From contig NZ_AP023360.1 of the NCBI RefSeq assembly GCF_018326265.1, forward strand, positions 5,241,501 through 5,305,500: a stretch of 64,000 nucleotides of DNA, written 5' to 3'. Positions 16,917-25,463 of this stretch are shown piece after piece. The position numbers and the translations under genes are program-made. This DNA is from Catellatospora sp. IY07-71 (GTDB taxonomy: Bacteria > Actinomycetota > Actinomycetes > Mycobacteriales > Micromonosporaceae). Each line of letters begins with the position of its first letter. Positions within the stretch are counted from its first letter, which is position 1. The notes beneath the pieces are model-generated. The model was not told the origin of the DNA. It ran no database searches and saw nothing but the letters and a program-made list of their open reading frames with translations.

Positions 16917-18261
16917 GGGGGCGCTCCTCGGGTAGTTCGTAGCGGCGTACGCGGGTGCGCAGCGCCAGGGCGGTGCCCAGGGTCAGCGGCCCGACCCGGC
17001 CGACGAACATCAGCAGGGTGAGCAGGGCGTGGCCCGCGGTGTCGAACTGGGCGGTGATGCCGGTCGACAGGCCCACGGTCGCGAACGCCGAGACGGCTTC
17101 GAACAGGACCTGGTCGAGGCTGTGCGGGCTGAGCACCAGCAGCAGGTAGGTCGCTGCGGCGACGGTTCCAAGGCTGACCAGGGCGATGGTGATCGCCTGA
17201 CGCTGCAACTGGCCGGGCAGCTGCCGGTGGCCGACGTTGACGCTCGGTTCGCCGCGCAGCTCGGCCCAGATGACGAAGGCGAGCAGCCCGAACGTGGTGA
17301 CCTTGATGCCACCGGCGGTGCCGGCGCTGCCGCCGCCGATGAACATCAGCACGTCGGTGGCCAGCCAGCTCGACGGATACATCCCGGCGATGTCGATGCT
17401 GTTGAAGCCGGCGGTGCGGGGCATGACCGCGGTGAAGAACGCGTTGAGCAGCTGGTTTCCGCCGGACATCGGGGCCAGGGTGCGCGGGTTGCGGAACTCG
17501 GTGGCCAGGAACACCAGCGTCCCGCCGGCCAGCAGGATCACGGTGACGGCCACCGTGATGCGGGTCAGCACCGTCCACCGGCCGGGCCGTCGCCAGTTGC
17601 GGCGCAGTTCGAACAGCACCGGGAAGCCGAGACCGCCGATGATCACGGCCACGCTGATGGTGGTCAGGATCCACGGGTCGGAGTTGAACCGGATCAGGCC
17701 GTCGGGCCACAGCGCGAAGCCGGCGTTGTTGAACGCCGACACCGCGTGGAAGACCCCGAGGTAGACGGCCCGCCCGAACGGCTCACCGTAGCCGATCATG
17801 AACCGGGCGGTCAGGACGACCGCGGCGGCTGCCTCGACGCCCAGGGTCAGCAGGACGATGTTGCGCACCACCCGCCGTACGTCGCTCATCTGCAGCGTCT
17901 TGGTCTCGGCCTGGGCCAGCATCCGGGCGCGCAACCCCAGCCTGCCCGAGATCGACAGGGCGAACAGCGTGCCCAGTGTCATGATGCCCAGCCCACCGAC
18001 CTGGATCAGCAGCGCGATGACGACCTCGCCGAACACCGACCAGTGGGTGCCACTGTCGACCACGACCAATCCGGTCACGCACACGGCGGATGTCGCGGTG
18101 AACAGTGCGTCGATCAGCCGGGCCGGTTCGCCGGACTCGGTCGCCGCCGGCAGCAGCAGTAGGCCGGTGCCGACCAGCACCGCGGCGGCGAACCCACCGA
18201 CGATCACCTGGGCCGGGTGCTCGAAGCGGTCCAGGATGATCGACGAGACGCTGCGGCGCAC
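16906..18261 (-). CDS. ktrB: KtrB/TrkH-type K+ transporter subunit
   Basis: A 451-residue membrane protein of the K+ channel-like superfamily with four M1-P-M2 repeats. Selectivity-filter glycines are visible in ATSAVCVTGLVVVD, FHAVSAFNNAGFAL, FTAVMPRTAGFNS and EAVSAFATVGLSTG. The gating loop region GGGSAGTAGGIKVTT follows the third filter. The C-terminus reaches into the ktrA start. It would take up K+, with KtrA as regulator. The start is GTG 18261 without a strong ribosome site. Confidence 0.9.
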   Translation of the reverse strand: MRRSVSSIILDRFEHPAQVIVGGFAAAVLVGTGLLLLPAATESGEPARLIDALFTATSAVCVTGLVVVDSGTHWSVFGEVVIALLIQVGGLGIMTLGTLFALSISGRLGLRARMLAQAETKTLQMSDVRRVVRNIVLLTLGVEAAAAVVLTARFMIGYGEPFGRAVYLGVFHAVSAFNNAGFALWPDGLIRFNSDPWILTTISVAVIIGGLGFPVLFELRRNWRRPGRWTVLTRITVAVTVILLAGGTLVFLATEFRNPRTLAPMSGGNQLLNAFFTAVMPRTAGFNSIDIAGMYPSSWLATDVLMFIGGGSAGTAGGIKVTTFGLLAFVIWAELRGEPSVNVGHRQLPGQLQRQAITIALVSLGTVAAATYLLLVLSPHSLDQVLFEAVSAFATVGLSTGITAQFDTAGHALLTLLMFVGRVGPLTLGTALALRTRVRRYELPEERPLVG

Positions 18262-18349
18262 CCGGCGAACATACAGCAGGCCCGCCGGGCGTGTCTGCCA
18301 CAGCCGGTCGGGCAGGCGCCACCTGTTGCCGACGTCAGGCGGGTCTTTG

Positions 18350-20986
18350 TCAGGGCTGCTGATGCGCGGGTGGGTTGGTGGGCCGGTCGGTGTGCGGCCG
18401 TTCGGACAGCGCCCGGTCGGTCGCGGCGGCTTCGGTGGCGGTCATGGCCTGGGGTGCCGCGGTGGGCAGGGCGAGCACCATGGTGACTCCCCCACCGGGG
18501 GTGGACTCCGGGCGCAGCGTGCCCCCCATCGCTTCGGCCAGGCCGCGGGACAGGGCCAGGCCGAGGCCGAGGCCGGTGTCGTTGTCGCGGTCGCCGAGGC
18601 GCTGGAACGGCAGGAACACCTGTTCGCGCTGGTCTTCGGGGATGCCCGGGCCGTGGTCGATGATCCGCAGCTCGACCTGGGCGTCGTGCTCGCTGGCAGT
18701 GACCAGCGGCGGCCGACCGGGCGGGCTGAAGCGCAGGGCGTTGGTCAGGAGGTTGACCAGGACGCGCTGCAGCAGGCCGGGGTCGGCGGACACGGCTGTC
18801 AGATCGTCGGCGATGCGCACGTCCACACCGCGGCCGGGTGGGCCGAGTTCGTCGAGGGCGTGGGGCACGGCCTCGTCGAGCCAGACGTCGGTGGCGATGA
18901 CGCCGAGCGCGCCGGCCTGCAGACGGCTCATGTCGAGTAGGTTGGCGACGAGGCGGGACAGCCGGTCGAGGGATTCGGTGGCAGTGGCGAGCAGTTCGGT
19001 GCGTTCGTCGTCGGTGAGGTCGATGTCGTCGCTGCGCAGGCCGGCGACGGCCGCGATGGCTGAGGCCAGGGGTGTGCGCAGGTCGTGGCTGACCGCGGTC
19101 AGTAGCGCGGTGCGCAGCTTGTCGGCTTCTTCGAGGGGTTTGGTTCGGGCGGCCTGCTCGGCCAGGCGCTGCTGGCGCAGTGCGAGGGCCGCCTGGGCGG
19201 CGAACGCTTCGACGATGCGGCGGTCGGCGGCGGGCAGGGCTGGGCCGCGCAGCACGATCGTGATCTGGTCGTCGACGGGTACGGAGGTGTCGGCCTGGGC
19301 GGGGGTGTGGCAGGGTGGGCCGCCGACGGTGGCTGCCACGCGCCAGGCGCCGGGGTCGGTCTGGCAGTCAGGGCCCGGTGGGGTGTCGTCGCGGCGTTCC
19401 AGCACGGTGACCGACTCGAGGTGAAACGTCTCGCGGAGGTTGTCCAGCAGGGCCTGCAGGGGTTGCGTGCCGCGCAGGACGCTGCCGGCGACGGTGGCCA
19501 GGGTGGCAGCGTCGGCGGAGGCGCGGGCTGCTTCGCGGGTGCGCCGGGCGGCGAGGTCCACCACGGTGGACACCGCGGCGGCGACCAGCACGAACACGAT
19601 CAGGGCGAGGAGATTCTCGCGCTGGGCGATGGTGAAGGTGTGCACCGGCGCGGTGAAGAAGAAGTTGAGCAGCAGCGATCCCGCGACGGCGGCCAGCAGC
19701 GCCGGCCACAGCCCGCCGACCAGCGCGACGGCGATGACCATGGCCAGGTACAGCAGGATCTGGCTGGGCAGGGACAGCTGGTCGCGGAGCGAGTAGAGCA
19801 GCAGGGTGAGCGCTGGCAGCCCGGCCAGAGCGAGCATGAGGCCGGCGAGGCGGCGGCGCGGGGACAGGGCTGAGGTGGCGGTGGCCAGGGGGCGCTGGCG
19901 GCCGCGGCCGGCGCGTTCGTGGGTGACCAGGTGTACGTCGATGGTCCCGGATCGCGCGGTGGTGGTCACTCCGACGCCGGGGGAGAAGATCTGCGCGATG
20001 CGGCCGCGGCTGCTGGCGCCGAGTACGAGCTGGGTGGCGTTGACGCCGCGGGCGAAGTCGAGCAGCGCGGCCGGGATGTCGCTGCCGACGACCTGGTGGT
20101 AGGTGCCGCCCAGGCTCTCCACCAGCATCCGCTGCTTGGCCAGCAGAGCCGGGTCCGCCCCGGCCAGGCCGTCGGAGCGGGCCACGTGCAGGGCGAGCAG
20201 GTCGGCGCCTTTGCCGCGCCCGGCGATGCGGGCCGCGCGGCGGATCAGGGTCTCGCCTTCTGGCCCTCCGGTAAGCGCGACCACGACCCGTTCCCGGGCT
20301 TCCCAGGTCTTGCCGATGCCGTGGTCGGCGCGGTAGCGGTCGAGCTGCTCATCGACCTTGTCGGCCAGCCACAGCAGGGCCAGTTCTCGCAGCGCGGTGA
20401 GGTTGCCGACCCGGAAGTAGTTGCCCAGTGCCGCGTCGACCTTGTCGGCGGCGTAGACGTTGCCGTGGGCCATGCGCCGCCGTAGCGCCTCGGGGGTCAT
20501 GTCGACCAGTTCGACCTGGTCGGCGTCGCGGACGATCTGGTCGGGCACGGTCTCGCGCTGCACGATGCCGGTGATCTGCTCGACGACGTCGTTGAGCGAT
20601 TCCAGGTGCTGGATGTTGACGGTGGTCAGCACGGTGATGCCGACGTCGAGCAGTTCGTGGACGTCCTGCCAGCGTTTGGTGTTGCGGCTGCCGGGCACGT
20701 TGGTGTGGGCGAGTTCGTCGACGACGGCGACCTGCGGGGCGCGGGCGATCACGGCGTCGACGTCCATCTCGGTGAAGGTCGCACCGCGGTACTCAAGGCT
20801 CTTGCGGGGCACGGTCTCGAGGCCGTCGATCATGTCGGCGGTGTGCTTGCGGCCGTGGCTCTCGACGAACCCGATCACGATGTCGGTGCCGCGGCTCTGC
20901 CGGCGCTGGGCCTCCTCCAGCATGGCGTAGGTCTTACCGACGCCGGGTGCGGCGCCGAGGTAGATCCGCAGCTGTCCACGCGCCAT
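18350..20986 (-). CDS. kdpD: KdpD-type sensor histidine kinase, second copy
   Basis: An 878-residue sensor: KdpD domain with Walker A GAAPGVGKTYAML (residues 11-23) and VAVVDELAHTNVPG; USP-like domain (about 245-365) with GASSRGRIAQIFSPGVG; four short membrane helices (about 395-490); GAF-like region; HisKA with AVSHDLRTPLAS (His634); and an ATPase domain with LRFSPPGRPP, DHGPGIPEDQ and GLGLGLALS. Homology to the other KdpD starts at MARGQLRIYLG, so I use ATG 20986; no clear ribosome site is seen and ATG 21004 is possible. Its C-terminus carries an extra Ala/Pro/His tail. It lies 235 bp downstream of kdpE, same direction. Confidence 0.88.
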   Translation of the reverse strand: MARGQLRIYLGAAPGVGKTYAMLEEAQRRQSRGTDIVIGFVESHGRKHTADMIDGLETVPRKSLEYRGATFTEMDVDAVIARAPQVAVVDELAHTNVPGSRNTKRWQDVHELLDVGITVLTTVNIQHLESLNDVVEQITGIVQRETVPDQIVRDADQVELVDMTPEALRRRMAHGNVYAADKVDAALGNYFRVGNLTALRELALLWLADKVDEQLDRYRADHGIGKTWEARERVVVALTGGPEGETLIRRAARIAGRGKGADLLALHVARSDGLAGADPALLAKQRMLVESLGGTYHQVVGSDIPAALLDFARGVNATQLVLGASSRGRIAQIFSPGVGVTTTARSGTIDVHLVTHERAGRGRQRPLATATSALSPRRRLAGLMLALAGLPALTLLLYSLRDQLSLPSQILLYLAMVIAVALVGGLWPALLAAVAGSLLLNFFFTAPVHTFTIAQRENLLALIVFVLVAAAVSTVVDLAARRTREAARASADAATLATVAGSVLRGTQPLQALLDNLRETFHLESVTVLERRDDTPPGPDCQTDPGAWRVAATVGGPPCHTPAQADTSVPVDDQITIVLRGPALPAADRRIVEAFAAQAALALRQQRLAEQAARTKPLEEADKLRTALLTAVSHDLRTPLASAIAAVAGLRSDDIDLTDDERTELLATATESLDRLSRLVANLLDMSRLQAGALGVIATDVWLDEAVPHALDELGPPGRGVDVRIADDLTAVSADPGLLQRVLVNLLTNALRFSPPGRPPLVTASEHDAQVELRIIDHGPGIPEDQREQVFLPFQRLGDRDNDTGLGLGLALSRGLAEAMGGTLRPESTPGGGVTMVLALPTAAPQAMTATEAAATDRALSERPHTDRPTNPPAHQQP

Positions 20987-21221
20987 AGCCGGATCATCCC
21001 GCATCACCGGATACATGTCGTGCGTTCCGCACAGGTGGGGCTGCTCATGCGCCGGAGCACGGATGATCCTGACAAGATCTTGACGGCGGATGGCGGGATC
21101 GCGTGATCTCACTGCCGCACGGTTCGGCCGACGGCCGACCGCCTCGGCCACGGGATCGGCCGCGGGCTGACGGCGTTTCACACCCGCCACACCCGCAGCA
21201 TGAGCACTTGCCCGCCGACGA

Positions 21222-21935
21222 TCATCGGGACGGTCCGTGGGCGGGCTCGTCCAGCGGGACGAACCGGTATCCCATGCCCGGCTCGGTGACCAGCTGTCGC
21301 GGGTGGGCCGGGTCGATCTCAAGCTTGCGGCGCAGTTGGGCCATGTACTGGCGCAGGTAGTTGGTCTCGGTGGCATACTGCGGGCCCCAGATGTCCTGCA
21401 ACAGCTGCCGCTGGCTGACCAGCTTGCCGGGGTTGCGGACGAGCAGGCCGAGCAGTTGCCACTCGGTCGGTGTCAGCCGGACCTCACCCCCACCGGAGAC
21501 GGCGCGGACCTGGTGGTTGGCGACCTCGACGTCGTGGTGGCCGACACGAACCAGGCTGGGCGCGGCCGGTGCGGCCGCGTGCCTGCGCGTCACCGCCCGG
21601 ATCCGGGCGAGCAGCTCGTCGACGCCGAACGGTTTGGTCACGTAGTCGTCGGCGCCGGCATCGAGGGCCTGGACCTTGTCCTCGCTGCCGGTCCTTCCGG
21701 ACAGCACCACGATGGGGGCGGTCGACCAGCCGCGCAGCCCGCGGATCACCTCCACGCCGTCCATGTCGGGCAGGCCGAGGTCGAGAACGACGACATCGGG
21801 GTGGTAGGCGCCCGCCGCGCGCAGCGCGCTCGCGCCGTCGCCGGCCAGTTCCACGTCGTAGCCGCGGGCTTTGAGGTTGATGCGCAGCGCGCGTAGGATC
21901 TGCGGCTCGTCGTCGACGACGAGGATCTTCGTCAT
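21222..21935 (-). CDS. kdpE: KdpE response regulator
   Basis: A 237-residue OmpR/PhoB-type regulator. The receiver domain has the acidic pair VVDDE (residues 8-9), phospho-acceptor Asp52 in VVVLDLGLPDMDG, and KPFGVDELLAR. The winged-helix domain (about 130-225) has VRLTPTEWQLLGLLVRNPGK, split here at its usual EWxLL core, and TETNYLRQYMAQLRRKLE, which is specific to KdpE. It overlaps the upstream kdpD by four bases. It should activate kdpFABC at low K+ or high osmolarity. With a KdpD on either side, it may receive input from both. Confidence 0.92.
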   Translation of the reverse strand: MTKILVVDDEPQILRALRINLKARGYDVELAGDGASALRAAGAYHPDVVVLDLGLPDMDGVEVIRGLRGWSTAPIVVLSGRTGSEDKVQALDAGADDYVTKPFGVDELLARIRAVTRRHAAAPAAPSLVRVGHHDVEVANHQVRAVSGGGEVRLTPTEWQLLGLLVRNPGKLVSQRQLLQDIWGPQYATETNYLRQYMAQLRRKLEIDPAHPRQLVTEPGMGYRFVPLDEPAHGPSR

Positions 21936-24496
21936 ACCTTCGTTTCCTTCCCGGCGTCGGCCTGCGGGGACGTCCGCGCGGCGGGCAGTGACAGCACCAT
22001 GGTCAGCCCGCCGCCGGGGGTCGCCTCGGGGATAAGCGTGCCGTCCATGGCCTCGCTCAGCCCGCGGGCCAGGGCCAGGCCCAGGCCGACTCCGGTGTCG
22101 TTGCTGCGGTCGCCCAGCCGCTGGAACGGCAGGAACACCCGGTCCCAGTCGGTTTCGGGAATGCCGGGGCCGTGATCGACGATACGCAGCTCGACCCGGC
22201 CGTCGTGGGCGCTGGCCAAGACCTGCGGCGGGCTGCCGGCGGGGCTGTGGCGCAGGGCGTTGCCGATCACATTGACCAGCACCCGCTCCAGCAGCCCCGG
22301 GTCGGCCGCGACCGCGGGCAGCTCAGCGGGGATGCGTATGCGCACGCCGCGGGCGCCTTCGCCCAGCTCGTCCAGGGCGTGCGGCACGACCTCCTCGAAA
22401 CCCATCGGCCGCGCAGACACTCCGAGGACACCTGCCTGCAGCCGGCTCATGTCCAGCAGATTCTCGACGAGGCGGTTGAGCCGGTCCAGGGACTCGGCGG
22501 CGGTGGCCAGCAGCTCGGCCCGGTCGGCCTCGTCGAAGTCGACGTCGCTGCCGGCCAGGCTGTCCACGGCTGCCTTGGCCGATGCGAGGGGGGTGCGCAG
22601 GTCGTGGCTGACCGCGGCCAGCAGCGCGGTGCGCATCCGGTCGGCCTCGGCCAGCGGCACCGCCGCGGCGGCCTGCTCTGCCAGGCGTTCCTGGCGCAGC
22701 GCGAGGGCGGCCTGGGAGGCGAAGGCCTCCAGGATGCGCCGGTCGGCGGCGGCCAGCGGCTGCCCGCGCAGCACCAGGGTGAGGTCGTCGGAGACCGGCA
22801 CGTCGGTGTCGGCCTCGTGGGGGCTGAAACACGGCTGGCCGCCGACGGCGGACACGACCCGCCAGGACGACACGTCGTGGCGGCGGTCGGGTCCGCGGCC
22901 GGCGCCTTCGCGGCTTTCGAGCAGCGTCACCGACTCCAGGCCGAAGGTCTCCTGCAGCCGCTGCAGGAGCGCGGCCAGCGGCCGGCCGCCGCGCAGCACG
23001 CTGCCGGCGACCGTGGCCAGGGTCTGCGCCTCAGCGCTGGCCTGCGCCGCCTCGCGGGTGCGGCGGGCGGCGGCGTCGACGGTGGCGCTGACCGCGATGG
23101 CCACGATGACGAAGACCGCCAGGGCCAGCAGGTTCTCGTTTTCGGCTATGGTCCAGGTCCGCACCGGTGGGGTGAAGAAGTAGTTCAGCAGTGCCGAGCC
23201 GCCAAGCGCCGCGAGGATGGCCGGCCACATGCCGCCGACCAGCGCCACCGCGACGACCGCGGCCAGGAACAGCAGGATGTCGGTGCCCAGGGTAAGGTCG
23301 CCCAGTTCGTACAGGACCAGCGTCAGCAGCGGCAGCCCTAGGGCCGTCAGGGCGAACCCGGCCGCCCGCCGGTGGGCCGATAGGGCGCTGCCGGCCGGGC
23401 GGGCGAAGCGGCCGCGGCCGACCTCGTCGTGGGTGACCAGGTGGACGTCGATCGGTCCGGACTCGGCGGTGGTGGTGACGCCGACGCCGCGGGAGAAGAT
23501 CTGGGCGAAGCGGCCGCGGCGGCTGGCGCCGAGCACGAGCTGGGTGGCGTTGACGCCGCGGGCGAAGTCGAGCAGGGCCTTCGGGACGTCGGTGCCGACG
23601 ACCTGGTGGTAGGTGCCGCCCATGCTCTCGGCGAGGATGCGCTGCCGGGCCAGCAGTGCGGGGTCGGCTCCGGCCAGGCCGTCGCTGCGGGTGACGTGTA
23701 CGGCGAGCAGGTCCGCACCGCGGGCCCGATCGGCGATGCGGGCCGCGCGCCGGATCAGCGTCTCGCCCTCGGGGCCGCCCGTGAGCGCGACCACCACCCG
23801 TTCCCGGGCCTCCCAAGTCTTGTCGATCTTGTGCTGATTGCGGTACTTGTCGAGCTGCTCGTCGACCTTGTCGGCCAGCCACAGCAGGGCCAGCTCGCGC
23901 AGCGCGGTGAGGTTGCCCACGCGGAAGTAGTTGCCCAGCGCCGCGTCGATCTTCTCGGGCCGGTAGACGTTGCCGTGCGCCATCCGGCGGCGCAGCGCCT
24001 CGGGCGTCATGTCGATCAGCTCGACCTGCTCGGCGCGCCGGACGACCTCGTCGGGGACGGTCTCGCGCTGAAGCACGCCGGTGATCGTCTGCACCACGTC
24101 GTTGAGCGATTCGAGGTGCTGGATGTTCAGCGTGGACAGCACGTGGATGCCGGCGTCGAGCAGCTCACCGATGTCCTGCCAGCGTTTGGCGTTGCGGCTG
24201 CCCGGGACGTTGGTGTGGGCGAGCTCGTCGACGAGGACGACCTCGGGCCGGCGCGCGAGGATCGCCTCGACGTCCATCTCGGTGAAGACAGCGCCGCGGT
24301 ACTCGATCGTGCGGCGGTCGACCATCTCCAGGTCGCCGATCATCGCCATGGTGTGCTTGCGGCCGTGAGTCTCCACGAAGCCGACCACCACGTCGGTGCC
24401 GCGCTCGCGGCGGCGCTGCGCCTCTTCGAGGGCGGCGTAGGTCTTGCCCACGCCGGGCGCGGCGCCTAGGTAGATGCGCAGCTCGCCTCGCGACAT
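21932..24496 (-). CDS. kdpD: KdpD sensor histidine kinase, first copy
   Basis: An 854-residue sensor with the same order as its paralogue: Walker A GAAPGVGKTYAALEE, EVVLVDELAHTNVPGSR, USP-like domain with GASRRGRFAQIFSRGVG, four membrane helices (about 390-490), GAF-like region, HisKA His631 in AVSHDLRTPLASAK, and HATPase with LRHSPAGSPP, DHGPGIPETD and GVGLGLALAR. It starts at ATG 24496. It overlaps kdpE by four bases, so this copy is the classical partner. It follows kdpC after a strong terminator-like hairpin. It senses low K+ or turgor and controls KdpE phosphorylation. Confidence 0.93.
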   Translation of the reverse strand: MSRGELRIYLGAAPGVGKTYAALEEAQRRRERGTDVVVGFVETHGRKHTMAMIGDLEMVDRRTIEYRGAVFTEMDVEAILARRPEVVLVDELAHTNVPGSRNAKRWQDIGELLDAGIHVLSTLNIQHLESLNDVVQTITGVLQRETVPDEVVRRAEQVELIDMTPEALRRRMAHGNVYRPEKIDAALGNYFRVGNLTALRELALLWLADKVDEQLDKYRNQHKIDKTWEARERVVVALTGGPEGETLIRRAARIADRARGADLLAVHVTRSDGLAGADPALLARQRILAESMGGTYHQVVGTDVPKALLDFARGVNATQLVLGASRRGRFAQIFSRGVGVTTTAESGPIDVHLVTHDEVGRGRFARPAGSALSAHRRAAGFALTALGLPLLTLVLYELGDLTLGTDILLFLAAVVAVALVGGMWPAILAALGGSALLNYFFTPPVRTWTIAENENLLALAVFVIVAIAVSATVDAAARRTREAAQASAEAQTLATVAGSVLRGGRPLAALLQRLQETFGLESVTLLESREGAGRGPDRRHDVSSWRVVSAVGGQPCFSPHEADTDVPVSDDLTLVLRGQPLAAADRRILEAFASQAALALRQERLAEQAAAAVPLAEADRMRTALLAAVSHDLRTPLASAKAAVDSLAGSDVDFDEADRAELLATAAESLDRLNRLVENLLDMSRLQAGVLGVSARPMGFEEVVPHALDELGEGARGVRIRIPAELPAVAADPGLLERVLVNVIGNALRHSPAGSPPQVLASAHDGRVELRIVDHGPGIPETDWDRVFLPFQRLGDRSNDTGVGLGLALARGLSEAMDGTLIPEATPGGGLTMVLSLPAARTSPQADAGKETKV

Positions 24497-24519
24497 GCTG
24501 TCCTCTCTTGCGGGGTGGG

Positions 24520-24560
24520 CGGGCGGCCGGGTGACCGTGGAGGTGTCACCCGGCCGCCCG
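24520..24560 (-). terminator. Hairpin between kdpC and kdpD
   Basis: A perfect 16-bp inverted repeat, CGGGCGGCCGGGTGAC (24520-24535) and complement (24545-24560), with a 9-nt loop, lies between the kdpC stop and the kdpD start. It should end or strongly reduce read-through from kdpFABC into kdpDE. Confidence 0.8.
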
Positions 24561-24580
24561 GGTCCATCGTGCGCCGGCCG

Positions 24581-25462
24581 TTACAGCCGGTCCAGGGCCA
24601 GGTTCAGCTCAAGGACGTTGACGCCGGGTTCGCCCACGAACCCGAGCACGCGGCCGGTGGTGTGCTCGTCGATCAGGGCGTTGACCTTGTCGACGTTGAT
24701 GCCGCGGGCAGCGGCGACACGCTTGGCCTGCAGCTTGGCGTACGCGACGCTGATGTGCGGGTCGAGCGAGCTGGCGCTTGCGGTCACCGCGTCAGCGGGC
24801 ACAGCCGAGGTGTCCGGGGCGTCGCCCCGGACGGGCACCAGCACGCCCTTGCTGTAGTCCTCGCCGAACTTGCCGCACTCCACCGTCACGCCCTCGTACG
24901 TGGTGATGAACGGGGTGGCGGGGCAGGCCTGGTTGACGCTGACCGCGCGGGTCACCTTGCCGGACAGGCCGTCGCTGTAGAACACGCGCAGCACGGCGCC
25001 GACGCCGTCGGAGGTGCAGTACGGCCTGCGGCCGCCGACGCCCTCCAGCTCGCCCACGGCCTTGCTGCGGGCGCAGACCTGGGTGAGCAGGGCCTGCTTG
25101 CTGCCGTCACCCTCCTCGGAGTTCGGGTCTAGCGACGGGTCGCCGAGGGTGTCCTCCATGCTCTCCGGGCCGAGGTTACTGGCCGCGGTGACGTCCGGGT
25201 CCCATCCGGAGGCCGACGGGCGGCTCTGGAAGTACTTGGCCACCGGGTTGCCGTCGGCGTCGACGAAGCCCTGGCCGATGAGCGAGCTGCCCACGGGCTG
25301 CCCGTTCACCTCGACCAGTGAGCCGTTGGCGTTGTCGCGCAGACCGGGGATCTGCGCGACGCCGGTGATGACCAGCGGGTAGAGGATGCCGGTCAGCACC
25401 GTGAAGAAGACCAGCGCGCGTACGGCGGCCAGGTGCTGGGAGATCCAACCGGGTGTACGCAT
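24581..25462 (-). CDS. kdpC: KdpC, K+-transporting ATPase subunit C, with large insert
   Basis: KdpC is a single-helix subunit of the KdpFABC K+ pump that helps ATP binding. Residues 14-36 form the membrane helix (ALVFFTVLTGILYPLVITGV, 20 of them shown). Conserved blocks are YFQSRPSAS, ASSLDPHIS and LGFVGEPGVNVLELNLAL. The protein has 293 residues, against about 190 in E. coli. An insert of about 90 residues (roughly 115-210) contains four cysteines (TQVCAR, RPYCTS, NQACPA, VECGKF). The insert faces the extracytoplasmic side and could hold disulphides. It starts one base after the kdpB stop. Confidence 0.92.
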   Translation of the reverse strand: MRTPGWISQHLAAVRALVFFTVLTGILYPLVITGVAQIPGLRDNANGSLVEVNGQPVGSSLIGQGFVDADGNPVAKYFQSRPSASGWDPDVTAASNLGPESMEDTLGDPSLDPNSEEGDGSKQALLTQVCARSKAVGELEGVGGRRPYCTSDGVGAVLRVFYSDGLSGKVTRAVSVNQACPATPFITTYEGVTVECGKFGEDYSKGVLVPVRGDAPDTSAVPADAVTASASSLDPHISVAYAKLQAKRVAAARGINVDKVNALIDEHTTGRVLGFVGEPGVNVLELNLALDRL

Positions 25463-25463
25463 G

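Noticed and set aside
20987-21376. N-terminal extension of the second KdpD open frame
   Set aside because: It runs over the end of kdpE, has no similarity to KdpD, and homology to the other copy begins at MARGQLRIYLG.
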